In this document: positions 1 to 4,908 of the stretch, in pieces | How positions within the stretch are numbered: the stretch's first letter is position 1 | How the letters are laid out: every line of letters begins with the position of its first letter | Assembly (NCBI GenBank): GCA_041745515.1 | Contig: JBGTIU010000112.1 | Coordinates: forward strand, 1-7,018 | Direction of reading: 5' to 3' | Origin: JAKFWF01 sp041745515 | GTDB taxonomy: Bacteria; Pseudomonadota; Alphaproteobacteria; Rhizobiales; Hyphomicrobiaceae | Length of the DNA: 7,018 nucleotides | The notes under the pieces: generated by a model | The model's database searches: none | Seen by the model: only the letters and a program-made list of their open reading frames with translations | Told to the model about the DNA's origin: nothing | Program-made: the position numbers and the translations under genes

Positions 1-237
1 GACCTGTCGATCGAACAGCCGACCAAATTCCATCATCCAGGCCTCGATCACCTCACCGCTGTAGACCACCACCTTGCCGGAGCCGACACGCTTGGAAAAA
101 CGCTCACGGACTGCCGCCGGCAGCCGGTTCCATTCGCCGCCAGGCAGCAGCGCCCTGAAACGCAGGTCATCGAGCGGCGTCGGCGTTGCCGGCTGGTGCA
201 TGGCCGAGGTTTGCTGAAGGTTTTCCTCGCGGCGCAT
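1..237 (-). CDS. DUF4166 domain protein, N-terminal part (cut by window edge)
   Basis: The 79 visible codons (ATG at 237) run off the left edge in frame. After a Gln/Pro/Thr-rich leader of about 20 residues comes LRFRALLPGGEWNRLPAAVR, then RFSKRVGSGKVVVYSGEVIE. This is the opening of DUF4166 proteins as I know them: an LRFRALL block, an RFSKR block and a V-Y-x-GEV strand. The biochemical function of DUF4166 is unknown; some members are fused to saccharopine-dehydrogenase-like domains. The gene starts 30 nt after the stop of the GbsR/MarR gene on the same strand and has no visible promoter of its own, so the two are probably cotranscribed. No good Shine-Dalgarno sits next to the ATG. An AGGAG lies about 27 nt upstream, too far for this start. 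An in-frame GTG two codons upstream and an ATG at 201 are alternatives. The family call is fairly firm, the start is not. Confidence 0.75.
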   Translation of the reverse strand, partial: MRREENLQQTSAMHQPATPTPLDDLRFRALLPGGEWNRLPAAVRERFSKRVGSGKVVVYSGEVIEAWMMEFGRLFDRQV

Positions 238-267
238 GTTCACGACACCCGAATCTCAGCCGGTCTC

Positions 268-828
268 CTACCTCGATTTGCCCAACGGCAGGAAATTGAT
301 GACCTTGGCGCCCAGCCGCATCAGCGCTGCAAGTTTGGAAGCGGGAACCTTCATCATCTGCGCCGACCACACGTCGACACGCTCAGTGAACGCCAACATT
401 TCCTTCAGCCGGCGGGTGACAACCGGGTTCATCGACGGGTCGTGCTCGGCCTCGTCGACGCAGATGCGCAATGTCGCGACAGCCGGGTCGATCTCGCGCG
501 CTTTGCGCCCGGCGGCGATCCGCATGCCGATCTCCCAGATATCGGTCTCCGCCTCGTAATGATCGCGACGGTCGCCCTTTACCGGCACGCGCCGGATCAG
601 GTGCCATGCCAGCAGCTCCTTGATCGACGTCGACACGTTTGAGCGCGCGATCCCGAGCGTGCCCGAGATCTCGTCAGCCGTCTGCGGCAGCGGCGAAACG
701 AAAAGCAGAGCGTGGATCTGACTGACCGAGCGATTGACTCCCCACTGGCCGCCCATGTCTCCCCAATGCAGTACAAAGCGCTCAACGGCGGCGGGCAGCG
801 GGCGATTGGTGTCGGAAATTTCTGTCAC
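268..828 (-). CDS. GbsR/MarR-family transcriptional regulator
   Basis: This is a winged-helix DNA-binding repressor-type protein of the GbsR branch of the MarR superfamily. With the GTG at 828 it is 186 aa. The signature FVLHWGDMGGQWGVNR (about residues 18-33) precedes the winged helix (about 32-92). The recognition helix is near residues 61-78 (ARSNVSTSIKELLAW), and the wing carries RVPVKGDRRDHYEAE. The C-terminus has a short hydrophobic LGAKVINFLPLG segment, probably helical, as in relatives. The reading frame is open up to a GTG at 855, but that codon lies between the -35 and -10 of a good promoter (858-863 and 835-840), so it would not be in the mRNA. The GTG at 828 falls at the expected transcription start and gives an N-terminus like relatives, so I prefer it. 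In Bacillus GbsR controls glycine-betaine uptake; the ligand here is unknown. It probably controls itself and the DUF4166 gene behind it. Confidence 0.85.
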   Translation of the reverse strand: MTEISDTNRPLPAAVERFVLHWGDMGGQWGVNRSVSQIHALLFVSPLPQTADEISGTLGIARSNVSTSIKELLAWHLIRRVPVKGDRRDHYEAETDIWEIGMRIAAGRKAREIDPAVATLRICVDEAEHDPSMNPVVTRRLKEMLAFTERVDVWSAQMMKVPASKLAALMRLGAKVINFLPLGKSR

Positions 829-837
829 AACAGAAAT
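818..837. promoter_or_regulatory. Palindromic operator over the GbsR start
   Basis: A perfect inverted repeat, ATTTCTGT-CACA-ACAGAAAT on the plus strand, has 8-bp arms and a 4-bp centre. It overlaps the -10 element (835-840) and the predicted transcription start of the GbsR/MarR gene. Its size, symmetry and AT-rich arms suit a dimeric MarR-type repressor, so autorepression is the natural reading. That this protein binds it is inference. Confidence 0.6.
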
Positions 838-863
838 ATCAGATAGAACGGACACGATGTCAA
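835..863 (-). promoter_or_regulatory. Sigma-70-type promoter of the GbsR/MarR-DUF4166 unit
   Basis: On the minus strand a consensus TTGACA (858-863) is followed by a 17-bp spacer and GATATT (835-840), a 4/6 match to the -10 consensus. The predicted start is around 827-830, right at the GTG at 828. The XRE-cupin gene stops at 879, only 16 bp before the -35, so the regulator has its own promoter even though both genes share a strand. Confidence 0.6.
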
Positions 864-878
864 GGAGAGGCTATAGAT

Positions 879-1436
879 TCAGCGCCGCACTACTGCAACC
901 AGATAGGAACACGTTCTGCTAGTCCGGTTGGCAAACGTGCAATCGCAGGGAGGGCCAAGCGCGAGGCAGTCGCCAGCGTCCAGCAAATGCGTTTCACCGC
1001 CTTCGAGGAACGTCAGTTGACCCGTCGCGACCCAAATCTGATGATGTGTGAATGTATAGGCTGACGCCGGATACGCAACTTCGGCCCGAGCCGGCAGTTC
1101 GACCGCGACCAGATCGAGTGGCCCACCGATAGCCGGGGACAGAGTGCGGCGAACATAGTGGGTTTCCGGATCGCGCCAGCGCGGTTGGTCGGCTGCCCGT
1201 AGCACGCGGCTGGTCGAAGGGCTTTCGGCTCGTGCCAGCAATGTCGACATGGTCAGTCCGAACGCTCCGCAGAGCCGGCCGAGCAGCGCTGCCGTAGGGC
1301 TCGACTCGCCCCGCTCTATCTTGCTGATCATGGCACGGGAAACGCCGGATCGATCTGCCGTGTCTGCCAGAGACCAGTCGCGACGCTCCCGCTCAGCCTT
1401 GATGCGAGCGGCGAGGCGCGTGGTTGGATCGTGCAT
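879..1436 (-). CDS. XRE-family regulator with C-terminal cupin domain
   Basis: A 185-aa transcriptional regulator. The N-terminal XRE-type helix-turn-helix covers about residues 8-66, with SLADTADRSGVSRAMISKIE as the HTH core and ERGESSPTAALLGRL after it. The C-terminal half (about 95-183) is a single cupin-type beta barrel, seen in YTFTHHQIWVATGQLTFLEG and LLDAGDCLALGPP, the usual sensory part of this family. The frame is open upstream to a GTG at 1481. I chose the ATG at 1436 because known relatives begin just before the TTRLAARI block, and because the extra 15 codons are AT-rich and contain repeated operator-like sequence. No Shine-Dalgarno is visible before either start. It is divergent from the GHNGGPPL gene and upstream of the GbsR gene on the same strand. 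Its effector is unknown; cupin regulators of this class often respond to small metabolites. Confidence 0.85.
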   Translation of the reverse strand: MHDPTTRLAARIKAERERRDWSLADTADRSGVSRAMISKIERGESSPTAALLGRLCGAFGLTMSTLLARAESPSTSRVLRAADQPRWRDPETHYVRRTLSPAIGGPLDLVAVELPARAEVAYPASAYTFTHHQIWVATGQLTFLEGGETHLLDAGDCLALGPPCDCTFANRTSRTCSYLVAVVRR

Positions 1437-1443
1437 GATAGTG

Positions 1444-1487
1444 GACACAAGGCTACTTTTATGGAATTTGTGATTTGACACAAGACT
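1444..1487. promoter_or_regulatory. Repeated operator-like sites upstream of XRE-cupin gene
   Basis: The divergent intergenic region carries GACACAAG-G-CT (1444-1454) and GACACAAG-A-CT (1477-1487), direct repeats 33 bp apart, about three helical turns. The right copy is half of an inverted repeat TTGTG-N6-CACAA (1468-1483). A plus-strand TTGACA (1475-1480) lies inside that palindrome. A minus-strand AT-rich block that could hold the -10 lies between the copies (about 1455-1465). The layout suits a dimeric regulator, most simply the XRE-cupin protein, controlling its own gene and perhaps the divergent one. The binding partner is inferred. Confidence 0.45.
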
Positions 1488-1500
1488 GGACGATCAGCCG

Positions 1501-1773
1501 ATGATGCTTTTCAAAGTCGGCCGGGGGGCCGGCATCGGCCATAATGGCGGACCTCCCCTCGAAGAAGATGACGAGCCGCCCGGCAAATTGCTGTTCGTCA
1601 AATGGGTGTGGACAAAAGCCCGGAAAGCCGCTTTCGCCGCCCCCACCAGCGACATCATGCTGTTTCGCTTGCGGCGAGCCGAGGCAGCCGGCTTGTCCTA
1701 TGATGACTATATGCTGCGTTTGCTCGACACCGGACGCTATCCCCAACACGGCGATGAACCTCCGCCGCAATAA
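1501..1773 (+). CDS. Small GHNGGPPL-motif protein, function unknown
   Basis: A 90-aa protein. Near the N-terminus is GAGIGHNGGPPLEEDDE (about residues 9-25), a motif I recognise from many otherwise different small or N-terminally tagged alphaproteobacterial proteins; its role is not known to me. The rest resembles a rhizobial hypothetical family: a Trp/Lys/Arg-rich KWVWTKARKAAFAAP block, then SDIMLFRLRRAEAAGLSYDD and YMLRLLDTGRY, which should form two or three helices. The charge pattern (acidic patch, basic block, amphipathic helix) could suit a nucleic-acid or protein adaptor, but nothing proves it. It starts at ATG 1501 or the adjacent ATG 1504, with no clear Shine-Dalgarno. It is divergent from the XRE-cupin gene and 141 bp before the DUF2076 gene. 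There is no signal peptide or membrane segment. Confidence 0.7.
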   Translation: MMLFKVGRGAGIGHNGGPPLEEDDEPPGKLLFVKWVWTKARKAAFAAPTSDIMLFRLRRAEAAGLSYDDYMLRLLDTGRYPQHGDEPPPQ

Positions 1774-1860
1774 ACACGTCTCAGCGCTGTCGGGTGCGCA
1801 CGATACCCGGAAAACGTCGGGCACCTATGTGTTCTGCACTTGCATGGCGACGTCCTATCC

Positions 1861-1870
1861 CCACATGTGG
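1861..1870. promoter_or_regulatory. 10-bp palindrome upstream of DUF2076 gene
   Basis: CCACATGTGG is a perfect palindrome 45 bp before the ATG at 1915. The 141-bp gap (1774-1914) otherwise shows no convincing -35/-10 pair, only a weak CGGGT-N9-ACCCG dyad (1791-1809) just after the GHNGGPPL gene. A protein-binding site is possible, but a 10-bp palindrome can occur by chance. Confidence 0.2.
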
Positions 1871-1914
1871 TCGGCAAGCTCGACCCCAACCAAATCTTGC
1901 GATGGAGACCGATG

Positions 1915-2697
1915 ATGACCCCCGAAGAGCACGACTTGATTGGCGGTGTGTTCGAGCGCATGCGCTCGGTCGGCCGAATCGAGAAAGATCGAGAGGCCGA
2001 GACCTTCATCAATCAGTCAGCCCGTCAGATCCCCGACTCGACGTACATGCTGGTGCAATCTGTCCTCGTGCAGGAACAAACCCTTCAACAGGCCGATGTC
2101 CGAATTCGCGATCTAGAAGATCAGGTAGCAAATCTCGAAGCTGCAGTTAGGGAAACGCAGCCAAGGTCCGCACCAGCACCCGGCGGCGGGTTTCTCGGCG
2201 GGTTGTTCGGTGGCGGATCGAGGCCAGCATCCAGGGATGCCGGCGTACCGCAGATGGGACGCCAGTCGGCAGGTTTTGGCGGATCGGTGCCGGCGACTTC
2301 GCCGTGGGGGCGTTCCGCGCAGGCGCCGCAGCATTATCAACAACCGCAACACCAGCAACCCCCGATGCAAGGCCAGGCGCCGCAAGCAGCGGGCGGCGGC
2401 TTCATGAAGAATGCCATGATGACGGCTGCCGGTGTTGCCGGTGGAATGCTCGTTGCCAGTAGTATCAGCAATATGATGAATGGGCGTAATTCGTCCGGGA
2501 CTGAGGCGGTCGGCACCGGATCACAAGGCGGGACTGAGCCGCAGTACCAGGATGCATCCAATAACGATCAGGGTGGTAGCTACGAGCAGAATCCCTATCA
2601 GGACGCCTCGAACAATGATCAGGGCACCGAAAGCGAAGTGCAGGATGCCGGACACGACGACAGCGGCGATTGGGGTGGCGGCGATATCGAAACTTGA
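1915..2697 (+). CDS. DUF2076 family protein with acidic repeated C-terminus
   Basis: A 260-aa protein of the DUF2076 family (molecular role not established to my knowledge). It begins MTPEEHDLIGGVFERMRSV, the usual family start. A helical coiled-coil-like stretch (about 44-80) carries the conserved LVQSVLVQEQTL block. Then come a Gly-rich GGGFLGGLFGGG (about 89-100), a Pro/Gln-rich linker with a Ser-Pro-Trp-Gly element, and a second Gly-rich hydrophobic block (about 160-186, FMKNAMMTAAGVAGGMLVAS). The tail is acidic, low in complexity and ends DWGGGDIET. The tail has two exact copies of YQDASNNDQG (residues 211-220 and 228-237) and a degenerate third (VQDAGHDDSG, 242-251). I chose the ATG at 1915 because GGAG (1904-1907) stands 7 nt before it and family members begin at MTPEE. 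The frame is open to 1840 without support. The hydrophobic block hints at membrane association; there is no signal peptide. Confidence 0.85.
   Translation: MTPEEHDLIGGVFERMRSVGRIEKDREAETFINQSARQIPDSTYMLVQSVLVQEQTLQQADVRIRDLEDQVANLEAAVRETQPRSAPAPGGGFLGGLFGGGSRPASRDAGVPQMGRQSAGFGGSVPATSPWGRSAQAPQHYQQPQHQQPPMQGQAPQAAGGGFMKNAMMTAAGVAGGMLVASSISNMMNGRNSSGTEAVGTGSQGGTEPQYQDASNNDQGGSYEQNPYQDASNNDQGTESEVQDAGHDDSGDWGGGDIET
2545..2625 (+). repeat. In-frame repeat in the DUF2076 tail (17-aa period)
   Basis: Residues YQDASNNDQG are encoded at 2545-2574 and again at 2596-2625, a 51-nt period. The ten residues are identical but seven of the ten codons differ synonymously, so the copies are old and the protein sequence appears to be kept. 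A weaker third copy follows from 2638. Confidence 0.8.
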
Positions 2698-2722
2698 GAA
2701 TCGCGGATAGCGAAGCAATCCG

Positions 2723-2745
2723 AGCCGCCGGTCTAGCGGGCGGCT
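2723..2745 (+). terminator. Possible terminator hairpin after DUF2076 gene
   Basis: AGCCGCC (2723-2729) pairs with GGCGGCT (2739-2745) across a 9-nt loop, 26 bp past the stop codon. The following bases (TGGGGCAAG) have no T tract, so any termination would be weak or factor-assisted. Confidence 0.3.
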
Positions 2746-2784
2746 TGGGGCAAGTCAGGCGGCGTACCGGGCTGGTGCGCCGTT

Positions 2785-2794
2785 TTGCATGCAA
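2785..2794. promoter_or_regulatory. TTGCATGCAA palindrome in TRAP leader
   Basis: A perfect 10-bp palindrome about 200 bp before the binding-protein ATG. It could be an operator for a LacI- or GntR-type regulator of the transporter, but no regulator gene lies beside the operon in this window and the site is single. It may be chance. Confidence 0.25.
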
Positions 2795-2859
2795 CCCGCT
2801 GCATTGCCAGCAGTAATTTCGGAGTAAGTCCGTTCCATCTATCGGATTGTCTCCTGACC

Positions 2860-2881
2860 AAAAAAGCGCGACGCCTCGCGC
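2860..2881 (-). terminator. Intrinsic-terminator-like hairpin reading on minus strand
   Basis: Read on the minus strand, GCGCGA-GGCG-TCGCGC is a 6-bp all-paired GC-rich stem with a 4-nt loop, followed directly by six T residues (2865-2860). That is the layout of a Rho-independent terminator. On the plus strand the A tract precedes the stem, so it would not terminate. A second hairpin, GCTGCGG-N5-CCGCAGC (2880-2898), adjoins it and shares two bases. No minus-strand gene is seen upstream of it, so the terminated transcript would be a small or antisense RNA, for which I found no convincing promoter. Confidence 0.45.
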
Positions 2882-2991
2882 TGCGGCGCCACCGCAGCCA
2901 TTGCCCTATCGCTGGATTTCATGTCTTAGTGCGTTGGGCAAATGACCCCGCTAAGAGCGGTCTTCGGAACTCAGCCATCGGGAGTGGAAAC

Positions 2992-4125
2992 ATGACGACC
3001 AACAGCACGACACCTTCACGCCGCAAATTTCTAAGGGGATCGGCGATTGCCGCGGTCGCCACAGTGGCGGCACCGGCGGTCGTCAGCGCGCAGGGCCCGA
3101 TCGCCATGCGTTGGCAGAGCACGTGGCCGGCGAAGGACATTTTTCACGAGTACGCACTCGACTTCGCCAAGAAGGTCAACGACATGACCGGCGGTGATCT
3201 CAGGATCGAGGTGTTGCCGGCTGGCGCCGTGGTGCCCGCGTTCGGTTTGCTCGACGCTGTATCGAAAGGCACACTCGACGGTGGCCACGGCGTGCTGGTC
3301 TATCACTACGGCAAGCAAACCGCGCTGGCGCTATGGGGTTCGGGTCCAGGCTACGCCATGGATGCCAACATGCTGCTGTCCTGGCACAAGTACGGCGGCG
3401 GCAAGGAACTGCTTGCCAAGCTCTATACTTCGATTGGCGCGGCAGTCGTATCGTTCCCTTATGGGCCAATGCCGACTCAGCCGCTCGGCTGGTTCAAGAA
3501 GCCGGTGACCCAGGCCGACGACATGAAAGGTTTGAAGTTCCGCACCGTCGGAATCTCGATCGACGTGTTCACAGGCATGGGCGCCGCGGTCACCGCGCTG
3601 CCCGGTGGCGAAATTGTCTCGGCCATGGATCGCGGCCTGCTCGACGCGGCCGAGTTCAACAACGCCTCATCGGACCGCCTGCTCGGCTTTGCCGACGTGT
3701 CCAAGGTTTGCATGCTGCAGAGCTTCCATCAGAATGCCGAGCAGTTCGAGATCATGTTCAACAAGGCCAAGTTCGATGCTCTGCCCGCCAAGATGAGGGC
3801 GATTATCGAAAGCGCCGTCGAAGCGGCCTCCACCGACATGTCCTGGAAGGCGATTGACCGCTATTCAAAGGACTATGTCGAGCTGCAGACCAAGGACAAT
3901 GTGAAGTTTTACAAGACGCCGGATGCGCTGTTGAAGCGGCAGCTTGAGATCTACGATCAGGTCGCAGCGAAAAAGGCTGGCGAGAATCCGTTGTTCAAGG
4001 AGATCCTCGAATCCCAGATTGCGTTCGCCCGGCGTGCGACGCAGTGGGAGCAGGACACCGTGGTCAACCGTCGCATGGCCTACGACCACTATTTCGGACC
4101 GCAGGGCGTCGCGAAGAAAACCTGA
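2992..4125 (+). CDS. TRAP transporter periplasmic substrate-binding protein (DctP family)
   Basis: The 377-aa solute-binding subunit captures an organic-acid ligand in the periplasm and delivers it to the two permease subunits. The start is ATG 2992, with GGGAG (2980-2984) 7 nt before it. Residues 1-33 form a Tat signal: SRRKFLRGSA with the twin arginines at 10-11, an Ala/Val-rich core and cleavage probably after VVSA (A33). The mature part follows the TakP/FcbT1 branch: MRWQSTWPAKD, a GGGKELLAKLY block, GWFKKPVTQADDMKGLKFR with the conserved ligand-carboxylate arginine R184, then LPGGEIVSAMDRGLLDAAEF (E221-F222). In TakP the equivalent of F222 is, as I remember, a Trp at the metal/ligand site, so the ligand may differ. 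Length is normal for the branch. It is the first gene of a three-gene operon. The substrate is unproven; 2-oxoacids or aromatic carboxylates are the family precedents. Confidence 0.92.
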   Translation: MTTNSTTPSRRKFLRGSAIAAVATVAAPAVVSAQGPIAMRWQSTWPAKDIFHEYALDFAKKVNDMTGGDLRIEVLPAGAVVPAFGLLDAVSKGTLDGGHGVLVYHYGKQTALALWGSGPGYAMDANMLLSWHKYGGGKELLAKLYTSIGAAVVSFPYGPMPTQPLGWFKKPVTQADDMKGLKFRTVGISIDVFTGMGAAVTALPGGEIVSAMDRGLLDAAEFNNASSDRLLGFADVSKVCMLQSFHQNAEQFEIMFNKAKFDALPAKMRAIIESAVEAASTDMSWKAIDRYSKDYVELQTKDNVKFYKTPDALLKRQLEIYDQVAAKKAGENPLFKEILESQIAFARRATQWEQDTVVNRRMAYDHYFGPQGVAKKT

Positions 4126-4150
4126 CCCGTCAATCGCTCCTCCTGAAAAC

Positions 4151-4179
4151 ACCCCGCCTGGGCAAGACCCAGGTGGGGT
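4151..4179 (+). terminator. Intercistronic hairpin between binding-protein and permease genes
   Basis: ACCCCGCCTGGG (4151-4162) pairs with CCCAGGTGGGGT (4168-4179) across a 5-nt CAAGA loop: 12 pairs with a single G-U. It begins 25 bp after the binding-protein stop and is followed by TGCTTGTTGCT, a broken rather than clean T tract. It probably acts as a partial terminator or a 3' stability element, giving more binding protein than permease, as is common in binding-protein-dependent transporter operons. Confidence 0.6.
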
Positions 4180-4242
4180 TGCTTGTTGCTCCACGCGGCA
4201 GCAGCGTTGCGGCCGAGCGCTGGCTCAGTCCGGATTGCAATC

Positions 4243-4908
4243 ATGACCGTTGAACGCGTCCTCGTCACCATAGACCGGATCAGTACCTGGGTGGGCAAGA
4301 CGGCGGCATGGCTGATCGTTGCTTTGATGCTGCTGGTCTGCGTCGAGGTGTTCAAGCGCTACATCCTGAACGCGCCCACCGCATGGATCTACGACGCCAG
4401 CAACATGCTCTATGGCGCAGCCTTCATGCTCTGCGGCGCCTACACGCTGGCACAGAATGCTCACGTGCGCGGCGACTTTCTTTACAGCTCGATGCGACCG
4501 CGCACGCAGGCGCTGCTCGACCTCGCGCTCTATCTGCTGTTCTTCGTGCCCGGCATCCTGGCACTGGTCTATGCCGGTTACTTCTATGCCGCCGACTCGT
4601 GGCGCATTGCCGAGCGCACGACGGTCGCGTCAGGGCCGCCGCTTTATCCCTTCAAGGCGGTCATCCCGATCGCCGGCGCATTCGTTCTGCTGCAGGGAGC
4701 GGCGGAGATCATCCGTTGCATTGTGTGCCTTCAAACCGGTCATTGGCCCGCACGACTGAAGGACGTTTCGGAAATCGATGTCGTTGAAGACCAACTAGCG
4801 CACAGCGAACACGTCGACGAGGAGACGCGCCGCCGCGCCATCGAGCACGCCAAGGCGATCGACGAGACGGCGCGGCAGCGCGGCATGGGTGGAGACCAGG
4901 CCAGATGA
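4243..4908 (+). CDS. TRAP transporter small permease (DctQ family)
   Basis: A 221-aa inner-membrane protein with the expected four helices: about residues 20-42, 48-70, 88-116 and 136-163. The DctQ hallmarks are VCVEVFKRYIL at the end of helix 1 and the AQNAHVRGDFLY motif (about 70-81) after helix 2. After helix 4 comes a charged tail of about 55 residues (EDQLAHSEHVDEETRRRAIE and on), longer than the minimal DctQ and probably cytoplasmic and helical. I chose the ATG at 4243 because it puts the usual short N-terminus before helix 1; the frame is open to a TTG at 4183 that would overlap the intercistronic hairpin. Its Shine-Dalgarno is weak (GGA, 8 nt upstream). The last bases overlap the large permease gene by 4 nt (ATGA), so the two are translationally coupled. 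DctQ binds DctM and is essential for transport in studied TRAP systems. Confidence 0.9.
   Translation: MTVERVLVTIDRISTWVGKTAAWLIVALMLLVCVEVFKRYILNAPTAWIYDASNMLYGAAFMLCGAYTLAQNAHVRGDFLYSSMRPRTQALLDLALYLLFFVPGILALVYAGYFYAADSWRIAERTTVASGPPLYPFKAVIPIAGAFVLLQGAAEIIRCIVCLQTGHWPARLKDVSEIDVVEDQLAHSEHVDEETRRRAIEHAKAIDETARQRGMGGDQAR

Larger units (their letters stand above)
2698..2991. other. 294-bp intergenic leader before the TRAP operon
   Basis: No supported coding region. An open frame continues upstream of the TRAP binding-protein ATG to 2785, but it is not protein-like and lies before the Tat signal. Visible structures are a hairpin after the DUF2076 gene (2723-2745), a TTGCATGCAA palindrome (2785-2794), a minus-strand terminator-like element with an adjoining hairpin (2860-2898) and a small CCGCT-AAG-AGCGG hairpin (2948-2960). 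The only plus-strand promoter candidate I see is weak: TTGCCC (2901-2906), 17 bp, TCTTAG (2924-2929). The TRAP operon promoter should lie here. Confidence 0.6.

Noticed and set aside
1438..1481. GTG at 1481 as the start of the XRE-cupin gene
   Set aside because: The extra 15 codons are AT-rich, have no Shine-Dalgarno, contain operator-like repeats, and extend beyond the usual family N-terminus.
1459..1824. 121-aa minus-strand ORF opposite the GHNGGPPL gene
   Set aside because: It has no recognisable family features and overlaps a better plus-strand gene; it is a shadow frame in GC-rich DNA.
2774..2788. Sigma-54-like -24/-12 element (GG ... GC) in the TRAP leader
   Set aside because: The gap between GG (2774-2775) and GC (2787-2788) is 11 bp, and sigma-54 sites need 10. 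No enhancer-binding regulator is nearby.
2785..2991. N-terminal extension of the TRAP binding protein by 69 residues
   Set aside because: The extension precedes a clear Tat signal with a good Shine-Dalgarno at the internal ATG 2992. Its sequence is not protein-like and covers leader hairpins.
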